From contig NZ_LJSI01000054.1 of NCBI RefSeq assembly GCF_001305295.1, positions 62,001 to 126,000 of the forward strand: DNA of 64,000 nucleotides, given 5' to 3'. Below, piece by piece: positions 46,592-55,504 of the stretch (position 1 is the first letter of the stretch; each line of letters begins with the position of its first letter). The position numbers and the translations under genes are program-made. Below the pieces are notes generated by a model. The model was not told the origin of the DNA. It ran no database searches and saw nothing but the letters and a program-made list of their open reading frames with translations. The DNA comes from Neptunomonas antarctica (lineage in GTDB: Bacteria > Pseudomonadota > Gammaproteobacteria > Pseudomonadales > Balneatricaceae).

Positions 46592-47563
46592 TTAGCGTTT
46601 GGGAATACCATTTCGCCCAGGAAAATCCGGAGCTAATTCCCTGGCATTAGGCATCTTCAGCCACAACCTATACAAATGCCGTCTACGCTCTACTTCGTCG
46701 TAATCTTCGAAACTAGTGCGGGAATGAAAAATTGTATAATTATTTGCGAATTGGATATCACCGGGTTCCATCATCATATCTAAACGAATATCTGGATTAT
46801 TTAAAGTCGAATCAATAAGGTCTAAGGCTTCAACTTCTACATTTGATAACGGAAAGCCTGCATTTTCCTGTGCAATTTCTATATATCGACGTAAATACCG
46901 AGCGCTTAACTTACCCTTATGATGACTAAAGATTGGGGTTAAACCTGCATTTCCGTCATCAAGATGTTCTAACAGGAATAGACGGTGGAGAAGTCCAATA
47001 TACTCTGGATTTTTTTCCAGAATTTCATTATAAAGCGTCATCGCACTTGAAAGACTACTCATACCCCCTGATTTAGCTTTTCGAATAGAAAGTAAACCAA
47101 CAACATCCGATAAATCGGCGTGATAAGGCAGATATTCATTCGTTTCATAGACACGAACATGTTTCGTATCTATTTCCCCGATATCTTTGACATGCCCTAA
47201 CATTTCGCCTTTTATATTCTGAGAAACCGGAGTACCCATGTGAAGGCCTAGACCATAGTAAATAATGGCTGCTTCATCATCCGTATACCGCTCAACTGGC
47301 AAACCGCGAATTAATATAAAACCCTTGCCATTTTCTAACTCCTCATTGAAGTAAGCGATTTCTTTGGATAGTTCAGTAATCGGAAAATCTTCTTTAGCAA
47401 AATCGGGTACTTGCAAATCTTTTTGTTTGACATTTTCTAAGGCCTTTTCTAGAACGCGAATCGATTCATCGGACCAATGATAAATCCATGAATCATCGTC
47501 CTTTAAATCCTTCCCTTTCCACGCTGATGGACCTGTAATTTTTTCTTTATGAATGACGCTCAT
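46592..47563 (-). CDS. TauD/TfdA-family Fe(II)/2-oxoglutarate dioxygenase
   Basis: A 323-residue cytoplasmic dioxygenase. The iron-binding HxD is YLPYHADLSD (H148, D150), and the distal His with the 2-oxoglutarate arginine is in NNYTIFHSRTSFEDYDE...RRRHLYRLW (about 277-300). LGLHMGTPVSQN near residue 107 is typical of this clavaminate-synthase-like family. The reaction is hydroxylation or oxidative cleavage of an unknown small molecule. Its place 825 bp upstream of betB on the same strand hints at a quaternary-amine substrate (gamma-butyrobetaine hydroxylases share the fold), but long non-coding DNA with hairpins lies between, so this is weak. Confidence 0.8.
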   Translation of the reverse strand: MSVIHKEKITGPSAWKGKDLKDDDSWIYHWSDESIRVLEKALENVKQKDLQVPDFAKEDFPITELSKEIAYFNEELENGKGFILIRGLPVERYTDDEAAIIYYGLGLHMGTPVSQNIKGEMLGHVKDIGEIDTKHVRVYETNEYLPYHADLSDVVGLLSIRKAKSGGMSSLSSAMTLYNEILEKNPEYIGLLHRLFLLEHLDDGNAGLTPIFSHHKGKLSARYLRRYIEIAQENAGFPLSNVEVEALDLIDSTLNNPDIRLDMMMEPGDIQFANNYTIFHSRTSFEDYDEVERRRHLYRLWLKMPNARELAPDFPGRNGIPKR

Positions 47564-47793
47564 TATCTATTCCTCTAAAAATAAGGTTATTATTTTTTGA
47601 TACGATCCCATAAAGGAATGAGTTTCGCCTGACCTGACTTCTCAAACATTAATTGAACTTAGCAACATTTAACCCACATTTAATGGATTTTAAGACAATT
47701 TAGCGAAATTAATTTTCTTCGCGTTTCGATCTTTTTTAGAATAAACATAAAAATACAGATATAACAATAATTATTTTGTGGGTTTGATGAAGC

Positions 47794-48720
47794 TTAAACC
47801 AGCGCCTCACCATCCAAAATATTCTGTTCGCAAAGCTGCTGAATCAATTCGATGAGAAGAAGCTCAATAGCCCGACAAGCCGATGAAAAGGATCTGTTTT
47901 CTAAGCGGACGATAGCGTGAATCCGGTCAATCGAAGGGTTAATAATTTTTAGTGCATCTAAATCTCCACGCTGTAACTCGGTTGTCATCACATCGTAGGG
48001 AATGATGGCATTGGCAATGCCGTTGTTCATCAGGCAGCGCAGTGTCAAGCCAGTATCCTGTTCGTACTGGATATCCAAAGGCCACTTCGCCTCCAGTGCT
48101 TTTTGTTCAATATGCAAACGAATATTGTGTGGCCGCGATGGAGCAACCAAGGGGTAATTTGATAACTCTTCGAACAATATCGTACCCGAGAGATGTTTTG
48201 CAGCGATCCCTTTTCCCACCAGATGCAGAGGTTCCCGATACACCGGAATCACATGCACACCGCTGAGGTCGGCGGCGTTCGGAATCAAACCGATATCAAC
48301 CTTGCCATCGGCGATATTTTGCGCTGCATTCAGGCTCATGGCATCGTATATTTTCAACTGGACTTCAGGAAAACGACTGGCGCATTCGGTAACCAGCAGG
48401 GGAATAAGCGTGTAAGCTTTGGAAGCATCGATCACCACACTCACCTCCCCCCGTGGAGAAAACTCATCAGATATAACATCCGCTTTTGCAATATCAACCT
48501 GACGCAATATCAACTTCGCATGATGAACCAATTTCTCGCCAGCAAGTGTGAGTCGCACCCCTTTGACACTGCGAACAAATAACAAAACACCTAACTCATT
48601 TTCTAACGCGGCTACCTGGTGGCTCAACGCAGGTTGCGCGATAAATAACTCACGAGCGGCGGCTGATACGCTGCCCACCTCCGCAATTTTCAAAAAATAC
48701 TTCAGTTGAGTAAATTTCAT
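47794..48720 (-). CDS. LysR-family regulator divergent from glcDEF
   Basis: A 308-residue LysR-type transcription factor. The N-terminal winged helix is MKFTQLKYFLKIAEVGSVSAAARELFIAQPALSHQVAALE, then a substrate-binding domain typical of the Nac/CbbR-like branch. I choose ATG 48720 because GATGGGAAT precedes it and an inverted repeat at 48731-48761 would otherwise overlap the start. It is divergent from glcD with about 120 bp between, the usual arrangement for a LysR activator and its target. Control of glycolate oxidation is therefore likely but inferred. Confidence 0.88.
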   Translation of the reverse strand: MKFTQLKYFLKIAEVGSVSAAARELFIAQPALSHQVAALENELGVLLFVRSVKGVRLTLAGEKLVHHAKLILRQVDIAKADVISDEFSPRGEVSVVIDASKAYTLIPLLVTECASRFPEVQLKIYDAMSLNAAQNIADGKVDIGLIPNAADLSGVHVIPVYREPLHLVGKGIAAKHLSGTILFEELSNYPLVAPSRPHNIRLHIEQKALEAKWPLDIQYEQDTGLTLRCLMNNGIANAIIPYDVMTTELQRGDLDALKIINPSIDRIHAIVRLENRSFSSACRAIELLLIELIQQLCEQNILDGEALV

Positions 48721-48730
48721 ATTCCCATCC

Positions 48731-48761
48731 ATAACTAAAACATATGGCTAATCATAGTTAT
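48731..48761. promoter_or_regulatory. LysR-type operator candidate between regulator and glcD
   Basis: ATAACTA (48731-48737) and TAGTTAT (48755-48761) are perfect 7-bp inverted arms with a 17-base AT-rich spacer, of the size seen for LysR recognition sites. It lies between the two divergent start codons. Confidence 0.45.
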
Positions 48762-48840
48762 TATGTATTTTTTTAAATAGCTTTTCATCTCTAGAGTTAT
48801 CCAGGTTCCCGTCTCTTCAGCGAGCCACCTGGATACCGCC

Positions 48841-50328
48841 ATGAACTCAAACATTGCAGCGAGCATCAGAACACAGCGACTTGCCAGCCTCATTCCAATG
48901 CTGAGCAAGATGATTCCTGAGCATGCAATCTTGAGTGAGCCAGAACAACTCAAAGCCTACGAGTGCGATGCATTCACCACAATGCGCCAAATGCCGTTAC
49001 TGACGGTACTCCCTGATACCATCGAACAAGTTCAGCATGTCATGCGCTGCTGCCATGCGCTTGATATCCCTGTCGTGGCTCGTGGAGCAGGCACCGGATT
49101 AACGGCAGGCGCGATGCCGGTTGAAAATGGCGTGTTACTGGGGATGAGTAAATTTAATAAAATCCATGCGATTGATTTGCATAACCGTACCGCATGGATA
49201 GACCCCGGCGTTCGTAATCAAGCGGTTTCTGATGCGGTTGCCCCCTACAATCTTTACTTTGCACCCGACCCTTCGTCTCAACTCGCTTGCTCTGTCGGTG
49301 GTAACGTCGCCGAAAATGCCGGCGGTGTTCACTGTCTGAAATACGGATTAACCGTACATAACATTCTTGAACTGGAGATTGTCAGCATCGAAGGCGAACG
49401 CATGACACTGGGCGGCCCGGCACTCGATGCCGCCGGTTACGATCTGATGGCCATCATGACCGGCTCAGAAGGCCTGCTCGGCATTGTCGTCGGTATTCGT
49501 GTAAAGCTGCTGGCGAAACCGGCCAGCGCACGCGTGCTACTCGCCGCATTTTCAACCATCGAAGATGCCGGGAATGCTATTGCTAAAATCATTGGTGCCG
49601 GAATCATCCCCGCAGGATTAGAGATGATCGACCAAACAGGGATACAGGCGATCGAAGCACTGATGCATGCCGGATATCCGGTTCATGCTGCCGCCGTGAT
49701 TATTTGCGAATTAGACGGCAGTGTTGAAGAAGTTGAAGATGAACTCAGCAGCGTTATTGCTATTCTCAACAGCTTAAACGCCTCGGATATACAGGTTTCT
49801 ACCAACGAAACAGAGAGCAAACGGATTTGGGCGGCTCGCAAGGCTGCGTTTCCCGCACTCGCCAGCCTCGCCCCCGACAACTATGTGATGGACGGTACTA
49901 TTCCACGCCGGGCGCTGGCCGAGGTGTGGACCAAGATCAACCGGCTCTCCGACGAGTATCAGTTGTTAGTCGTCAACGTCTTCCATGCCGGAGATGGCAA
50001 CATGCACCCCTCGATCCTGTTTGACTCTTCAGATGAAAATCAGTACCAGCGAGCCAATGAACTGGCCACACGGATTCTGGAGTTATGTATACAGGTTGGC
50101 GGTACTATTTCGGGTGAGCACGGCATCGGATTGGAAAAAATAAATCAGATGTGCCTGCAGTTTTCAGACGCCGAAATCAACCAGTTCCATGCTTTAAAAC
50201 ATGCCTTCGACGAAAAGAGGTTACTCAATCCCGGTAAACAAATACCAACGCTCGCGCGCTGTGCTGAGTTTAATGCGATGCATATCCACAGAGGCGAAAT
50301 GCCATTTCCTCACCTGGAGCGATTTTAA
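48841..50328 (+). CDS. glcD: Glycolate oxidase subunit GlcD
   Basis: A 495-residue FAD-binding (PCMH-type) catalytic subunit that oxidises glycolate to glyoxylate. FAD-binding marks are VVARGAGTGLTAGAMPVENG (about 80-99), DPGVRNQAVSDAV, AENAGGVHCLKYG and GSEGLLGIV. The C-terminal FAD-oxidase domain includes NVFHAGDGNMHPSI and GGTISGEHGIGLEK. Stop codon and the glcE start overlap by one base (TAATG), so the subunits are translationally coupled. Divergent from the LysR gene. Confidence 0.92.
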   Translation: MNSNIAASIRTQRLASLIPMLSKMIPEHAILSEPEQLKAYECDAFTTMRQMPLLTVLPDTIEQVQHVMRCCHALDIPVVARGAGTGLTAGAMPVENGVLLGMSKFNKIHAIDLHNRTAWIDPGVRNQAVSDAVAPYNLYFAPDPSSQLACSVGGNVAENAGGVHCLKYGLTVHNILELEIVSIEGERMTLGGPALDAAGYDLMAIMTGSEGLLGIVVGIRVKLLAKPASARVLLAAFSTIEDAGNAIAKIIGAGIIPAGLEMIDQTGIQAIEALMHAGYPVHAAAVIICELDGSVEEVEDELSSVIAILNSLNASDIQVSTNETESKRIWAARKAAFPALASLAPDNYVMDGTIPRRALAEVWTKINRLSDEYQLLVVNVFHAGDGNMHPSILFDSSDENQYQRANELATRILELCIQVGGTISGEHGIGLEKINQMCLQFSDAEINQFHALKHAFDEKRLLNPGKQIPTLARCAEFNAMHIHRGEMPFPHLERF

Positions 50329-51428
50329 TGGCTGATTCAATAAATGCGACACCTGAGTCGCTGGCCGAACAGGTAAAAAACGCCCACTACAATCAATCCC
50401 CTCTGCAGATTATGGGAAGCGGCAGCAAATCATTTTACGGCCGTAACATCACCGCCATTCCGCTTTCAGTAGCGGCTTACAGCGGCGTGATCAATTACGA
50501 ACCATCAGAGCTGGTGATTACTGCGCGTGCCGGAACCCCGTTACGAGAAATAGAAAATCTGCTGGACGAGCAAGGGCAAATGCTCGGCTTTGAACCGCCC
50601 TCTTTTACCGATACTGCCACGCTCGGCGGCACCATTGCTTGTGGCATATCAGGCCCACGTCGTCCCTATGCCGGTGCAGCCAGAGATTTTGTGCTGGGCG
50701 TTACTATCATCAATGGTAAAGGCGAGATTCTTAAGTTCGGTGGCCAGGTGATAAAAAATGTTGCGGGCTATGATGTGTCGCGTTTAATGACCGGTGCGCA
50801 AGGCTCGCTGGGCATTCTGCTGGACATATCCCTTAAAGTCATCCCAAAACCGGCCTATGAAGCAACACGGGTGCTCCCCTATAGCCACCAGCAGATGAAC
50901 ACACTACTGAGTGATATTGGCCGTAAACCTGTGCCGGTTTCTGCAACGCTACTGCATAACAACTCACTTTACATTCGTCTTTCAGGCGCAAAAGCAGGTG
51001 TTCAGGCGGCGGCTTCAGCGATAGGAGGCGACACTCTTCAGAATGCCGATCCATTCTGGCAGCAACTAAAAGAGCAGCAACAACCCTTCTTTAATCAGCA
51101 ACGCCCTTTATGGCGGGTCTCTCTACCACCGGCTGCGGCCGTTATTCCTGGGGATCTTGTAGAAGAGGAGTCTTTTATAGAGTGGGGAGGCGCACAACGC
51201 TGGGTATATAGCCACAACGGTAAAAAGCTACAAGAATGGGCGATTAAGAACGGTGGCCACGCCAGCTGTTTTAGAGATGCTAAGCGTGATCCTTCTCTAT
51301 CACACAGCGCAGACGAAACCGTTTTTAGCCCGCTAAGCCCCGCGCTTTTCGCGCTCAGCAAACGTATTAAAGACAGTTTCGACCCGGCACATATTCTTAA
51401 CCCAAACCGCCTTTATACAGGCCTGTAG
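50328..51428 (+). CDS. glcE: Glycolate oxidase subunit GlcE
   Basis: A 366-residue second FAD-binding subunit of glycolate oxidase, shorter than GlcD and lacking its C-terminal catalytic features. Visible FAD-binding parts are QIMGSGSKSFYGR near residue 27, ITARAGTPLREIE, TLGGTIACGISGPRRPYAG and QVIKNVAGYDVSRLMTGAQGSLGIL, all diagnostic for GlcE. It overlaps glcD by one base and precedes glcF by 66 bp. Confidence 0.92.
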   Translation: MADSINATPESLAEQVKNAHYNQSPLQIMGSGSKSFYGRNITAIPLSVAAYSGVINYEPSELVITARAGTPLREIENLLDEQGQMLGFEPPSFTDTATLGGTIACGISGPRRPYAGAARDFVLGVTIINGKGEILKFGGQVIKNVAGYDVSRLMTGAQGSLGILLDISLKVIPKPAYEATRVLPYSHQQMNTLLSDIGRKPVPVSATLLHNNSLYIRLSGAKAGVQAAASAIGGDTLQNADPFWQQLKEQQQPFFNQQRPLWRVSLPPAAAVIPGDLVEEESFIEWGGAQRWVYSHNGKKLQEWAIKNGGHASCFRDAKRDPSLSHSADETVFSPLSPALFALSKRIKDSFDPAHILNPNRLYTGL

Positions 51429-51494
51429 TCAAAACTAAAGCTGAAACACTCGCTGAGTTAAGTGTAAAGCTGAATAGTAAGGGTGATATAAACA

Positions 51495-52709
51495 GTGCGA
51501 ACTAATTTAGCAGAAGAGATCAAGAATACCTCCCATGGTAAAGAAGCCGATGCCATCCTGCGCAAATGTGTGCATTGCGGCTTTTGCCTTGCGACCTGCC
51601 CGACTTACAACCTTTTAGGTGATGAGCTGGATAGTCCACGCGGGCGCATCTATCTGATCAAACAGGTACTTGAAGGCACTCCTGCTTCTGCAATTACGCA
51701 ATCTCATCTTGATAAATGCCTGAACTGTCGCGCCTGTGAAACGACCTGCCCAGTCAACGTAGACTATCACCGCCTACTTGATATCGGCACACAGATAGTC
51801 GAACAGCAAGTGCCTCGCGCATTCACACAAAAAGTGTTGCGTAGCGCCATACTCACTCTATTGCCTTATCCTTCCAGGTTTACACCGGTGTTACGTACGG
51901 CACAGGCGCTTCGCCCGCTTCTGCCTAAGTCAATCAAAGCAAAGATTCCTCAAACAGATACCGCTCAGCCATGGCCAAAACCTAAACATCAACGCCGCAT
52001 GCTGGTTTTGGGGGGCTGTGTACAACCCGGTATCGCTCCTGATATCAATGCAGCAACGGCACGTGTATTAAACCAGTTCGATATTTCCTTGATTGAGGCT
52101 AAACAGGCCGGTTGCTGCGGCGCTATGAGCTATCACCTTAATAAGCAGCAAGAGGGTCTGGATTTCATGCGACGCAATATAGACGCATGGTGGCCCTATG
52201 TAGAAGAAGGCTGTGAAGCGATTCTCATGACAGCCAGCGGTTGCGGCGCAACGGTCAAAGAGTATGGAAAGCTGTTAAAAAACGACGCCGCTTATGCCGA
52301 AAAAGCCATTCAGATCTCTGCACTTACCAAAGATCTGGTCGAAGTGATCAGCGAGCAGTCGCTGGAAAAACTCGCTATATCTGCAACAGAAAGCGTCGCT
52401 TTTCAATGTCCCTGCTCTTTACAGCATGCCCAAGGATTATCGGGAGCTGTTGAATCGCTACTGACTCGTTTAGGCTTCACAGTAAACCCCGTTGAAGATA
52501 GTCACCTCTGTTGCGGATCTGCCGGCACCTACTCTATCTTCCAGCCCGAACTAGCAACAGAGCTGGGCAACAACAAAGCCAAAGCTCTCGAAAAAACAGA
52601 TCCAGATGTTATCGGCACAGCCAACATAGGTTGCATGATACATCTCGCTGGAAAATCAACACGGCCCGTTAAACACTGGATTCAGATTATTGATGCAGCA
52701 ATGACCTAA
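51495..52709 (+). CDS. glcF: Glycolate oxidase iron-sulfur subunit GlcF
   Basis: A 404-residue Fe-S subunit that takes electrons from GlcDE to the quinone pool at the membrane. Two ferredoxin motifs, CVHCGFCLATCP and CLNCRACETTCP (about residues 25-36 and 75-86), bind two 4Fe-4S clusters. Two CCG-type domains follow: AGCCGAMSYH and LCCGSAGTYS. The start is GTG at 51495 with AAGGGTGA upstream. Last enzyme gene of glcDEF; there is no malate synthase or glcG nearby. Confidence 0.93.
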   Translation: MRTNLAEEIKNTSHGKEADAILRKCVHCGFCLATCPTYNLLGDELDSPRGRIYLIKQVLEGTPASAITQSHLDKCLNCRACETTCPVNVDYHRLLDIGTQIVEQQVPRAFTQKVLRSAILTLLPYPSRFTPVLRTAQALRPLLPKSIKAKIPQTDTAQPWPKPKHQRRMLVLGGCVQPGIAPDINAATARVLNQFDISLIEAKQAGCCGAMSYHLNKQQEGLDFMRRNIDAWWPYVEEGCEAILMTASGCGATVKEYGKLLKNDAAYAEKAIQISALTKDLVEVISEQSLEKLAISATESVAFQCPCSLQHAQGLSGAVESLLTRLGFTVNPVEDSHLCCGSAGTYSIFQPELATELGNNKAKALEKTDPDVIGTANIGCMIHLAGKSTRPVKHWIQIIDAAMT

Positions 52710-52782
52710 CACAGCACACATCTACATTTTATAAAAACCACTGCCTTATATAAGAAGGCATAAAATAAAAAAGGCAACCCTA

Positions 52783-53820
52783 ATGAAACTAAAGACAATG
52801 ATTAAATCAACAGCGGGGCTTTCTCTCGGCCTACTCTTATCCGGCAACCTACTCGCGGACACTGTCATGCGTGTTTCCAGCTGGCTACCACCGACCCACC
52901 CACAAAATTCCGTAGTTCTGACAACGTGGGGGAAATGGATTGAAGAAGCAACACAGGGTCGTGTCACAATGGCAATTGAATACGGCATGGGACACCCCAA
53001 AACCATGTTCAATCTGGTTGAAGATCATGTCGTGGATGCAAGCTGGAGTGTTCACGGTTATATCCCAGGACGCTTTAAACTCACCGAGGCTGCTGAACTG
53101 CCTAATCTAGGGGTTAACGCAGAAGCCGCTTCCGTGGCGCTGTGGAGAATCAACGATAAATATTATAAACAGGCCAATGAGCATGATGGTCTGACCTTAG
53201 CGGCGCTATTTACTCACGGACCCGGCCAAATTCATTTAGCCCAACCCATTGAATCACTGGCTGATATGAAAAACCGAAAAATCCGCTTAGGCGGCGGCAT
53301 TCAATTAGAGGTCGGCGAACGTATGGGGGTTACCGCTGTTAGCGCACCGGCTACAAAAGTATATGAAATGATGCAACAGGGCGTTATCGATGGCGTCTTT
53401 CTTCCCATGAGTGAACATAAGTACCAACGTCTGAAAGAAATAGTAAAGCACGTCGTTAAGTTGCCAGGCGGCCTCTACCAAAACAGCTTCTCAATATTTA
53501 TGAACCCTGAATTTTTGCAGAGCCTCACAAAAGAAGATCGTGACGCTATTATGTCGGTATCTGGCGAAAAACTCTCAGCTTTAGCGGGTCGTGCATGGGA
53601 TGATGCTGATATAGTCGGGCTAGCTGAAGCAAAAGAAGCTGGCGTGTCTATTCTGGAAGTTAAAAAGGGCGATTTAATCGCTCAGGAATTCCAGGCAATG
53701 ATTGTCGGCATGGATGATGATTATCTTGAGCGAGTGGCAGATCGTGGTATCGACGCCGCATCAGCATTGAAAGAATTCCGTGAAATTGCTCGAAGCTATA
53801 TACCTGAAAGCGCAAACTAA
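52783..53820 (+). CDS. DctP-type TRAP substrate-binding protein (no permease nearby)
   Basis: A 345-residue periplasmic binding protein. Signal peptide about residues 1-25 (ending GNLLAD). The mature start VMRVSSWLPPTHPQNSVV and the internal IRLGGGIQLEVGERMG plus VIDGVFLPMSEH identify the DctP (TRAP) family; an arginine near 165 (KNRKIRLGG) normally binds the ligand carboxylate. It follows glcF by 73 bp on the same strand. No DctQ or DctM gene is encoded downstream before a gene on the opposite strand, so it must use a permease elsewhere or act as an orphan sensor. A glycolate-related ligand is a reasonable guess from position. Confidence 0.85.
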   Translation: MKLKTMIKSTAGLSLGLLLSGNLLADTVMRVSSWLPPTHPQNSVVLTTWGKWIEEATQGRVTMAIEYGMGHPKTMFNLVEDHVVDASWSVHGYIPGRFKLTEAAELPNLGVNAEAASVALWRINDKYYKQANEHDGLTLAALFTHGPGQIHLAQPIESLADMKNRKIRLGGGIQLEVGERMGVTAVSAPATKVYEMMQQGVIDGVFLPMSEHKYQRLKEIVKHVVKLPGGLYQNSFSIFMNPEFLQSLTKEDRDAIMSVSGEKLSALAGRAWDDADIVGLAEAKEAGVSILEVKKGDLIAQEFQAMIVGMDDDYLERVADRGIDAASALKEFREIARSYIPESAN

Positions 53821-54035
53821 AACAGCTCAAGACTGATCCCAACACAGCAGGTCTCTGATAGGCACTAACCTAAATAGCGACGTTCACTCTGGTTATCCAT
53901 ACACGCTTATTCCCTAAGGATAATCAGGGTACTTTTTAAAGCATAGGTTTCAGCCGTCAGTTCGACACATTGAATACTGGAGGCAAGACGAAACACGCTA
54001 TTGAGTGATTCGATGGCGCTGGTGGTGGAAAGCCC

Positions 54036-54251
54036 CTATACCCATCCCTGAATCCACACACTTTCGTTCTGTAACTCATGCCAATCAATAGTGTGTTCAT
54101 TGCGACTTATCACCGCCTCTAAAACGCATGCGGTAATCACCTGTTCATCATCCTCACATAACTGAGTGACTAGAAAGTGCTTTTCACGCTCCAGCGGTTT
54201 CACGGCCGTCCACTTACTCAGCTTTAATTTTTTAGGATTTAGTGTATGCAT
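54036..54251 (-). CDS. TIGR02450-type small Trp-rich protein
   Basis: A 71-residue cytoplasmic protein. I choose the internal ATG at 54251, with GAGAG upstream, because the family begins NPKKLxLSKWTAV; the frame to 54284 adds 11 residues not found in it. The pattern NPKKLKLSKWTAV...EREKHFLVT...LEAV...IDWHEL...WIQGW matches the Trp-rich TIGR02450 family as I recall. Function is unknown. It lies just upstream of nothing it shares a role with; hemH reads the same direction 53 bp to its right. The DNA after its stop remains open in frame for 42 codons. Confidence 0.7.
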   Translation of the reverse strand: MHTLNPKKLKLSKWTAVKPLEREKHFLVTQLCEDDEQVITACVLEAVISRNEHTIDWHELQNESVWIQGWV

Positions 54252-54303
54252 AATATCTCTCAAAGAATATCCGGCAAATAGCATGATACCGGGTGGAAAG
54301 CCT

Positions 54304-55329
54304 TTACAGGCTTTCTTTAATCAGTGCGGCCATCAGATCGATATGTGCGGGGTTGTCATTCAGACAAGGAATATAGTGATATTTTTCACCTCCTGCCTGG
54401 ATAAAGTATTCTTTATTTTCTTCTTCAATTTCTTCGAGTGTTTCCAGACAGTCGGCAGAAAAACCCGGACAGATGACTGCAACATGCTTTACCCCTTTTT
54501 CTGGAAGCGATTTAAGCGTTACATCAGTGTAAGGCTGTAACCACACAGCTTTACCAAAACGTGACTGAAAACTGGTTATCACCTTGTCTGCATCATCACC
54601 CTGCCACCCCAACTGTTCAACTACCAACCTTGTCGTTTGCAGGCAAAAACAATAATAAGGATCGCCCTGCTCCAAATATCGCTTCGGTGTGCCATGATAT
54701 GAAAATAATAGCCTATCGGGCATACCATGCTGATCTATATATTCTTTAACTGACTGGCAAAGCGCATTTATATAGCCAGCATGCTGATGGTAACCATTAA
54801 TAAACTTCAATCCCGGAACCCAGCGATACTCCCGTAACGCTTGTGAGACGGCATCAAAGGTTGATCCGGTCGTCACCGCACAATATTGCGGATAAAGTGG
54901 CAACACAATGATGTTTCGCACATTCATCTGCGTTAATTGTTCAAGTGCACCTTTAATAGAAGGGTTTCCATAACGCATCGCAACGACAACAGGGATAGTG
55001 TCTTGTCCAAACTCAGCATCCAGCTTCTGTTGCAATGCTGTTGCCTGGCGCTGTGTGATGTCCATCAGCGGAGAACCCGCATCAGTCCAGACCTGTGCAT
55101 ATAATTTTGCAGAGCGTTTTGAACGGAACGGCAAGATAAACAGATGAAGAATAAGCCACCAGACCACACGGGGTATTTCCACAACGCGAGGATCACTTAG
55201 AAACTCTTTCAGATAACGCCGTAACGACACAGCATCGGGAGCATCAGGTGTTCCCAGATTACTCAGCAATACGCCTGTTTTTGGGTGAGGCTGCTTATGG
55301 TCATATTCTGTCTGGCCTTGAAAACGCAT
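54304..55329 (-). CDS. hemH: Ferrochelatase
   Basis: A 341-residue enzyme that inserts Fe2+ into protoporphyrin IX in the last step of haem synthesis. Family marks are GVLLSNLGTPDAPD, GSPLMDITQRQ, AMRYGNPS, VLPLYPQYCAVTTGS, LLFSYHGTPKRY with the catalytic His of the SFHG-like motif here SYHG, TSFQSRFGKAVWLQPYTD and VICPGFSADCLETLEEI. No Fe-S cysteine cluster is evident. Length equals Gram-negative HemH. Monocistronic, or followed by the Trp-rich gene. Confidence 0.95.
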   Translation of the reverse strand: MRFQGQTEYDHKQPHPKTGVLLSNLGTPDAPDAVSLRRYLKEFLSDPRVVEIPRVVWWLILHLFILPFRSKRSAKLYAQVWTDAGSPLMDITQRQATALQQKLDAEFGQDTIPVVVAMRYGNPSIKGALEQLTQMNVRNIIVLPLYPQYCAVTTGSTFDAVSQALREYRWVPGLKFINGYHQHAGYINALCQSVKEYIDQHGMPDRLLFSYHGTPKRYLEQGDPYYCFCLQTTRLVVEQLGWQGDDADKVITSFQSRFGKAVWLQPYTDVTLKSLPEKGVKHVAVICPGFSADCLETLEEIEEENKEYFIQAGGEKYHYIPCLNDNPAHIDLMAALIKESL

Positions 55330-55504
55330 ATTGCTCTGCTCTGATTAACTCTGATTGAATGGTGCTAACGGTTACGCAGCTATTAGTTCGTATAAAGGGT
55401 TTCTTCATACGAACTATTTTTTACGTATAGTTATATAAATAGCTATACGAGCAATCATCTCATTTGGATGTGTGCTTTGTGAAGATATCCCTTAGATTCA
55501 TGCC

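Noticed and set aside
48193..48582. 129-codon plus-strand frame inside the LysR gene
   Set aside because: Shadow of the LysR coding sequence, without independent support.
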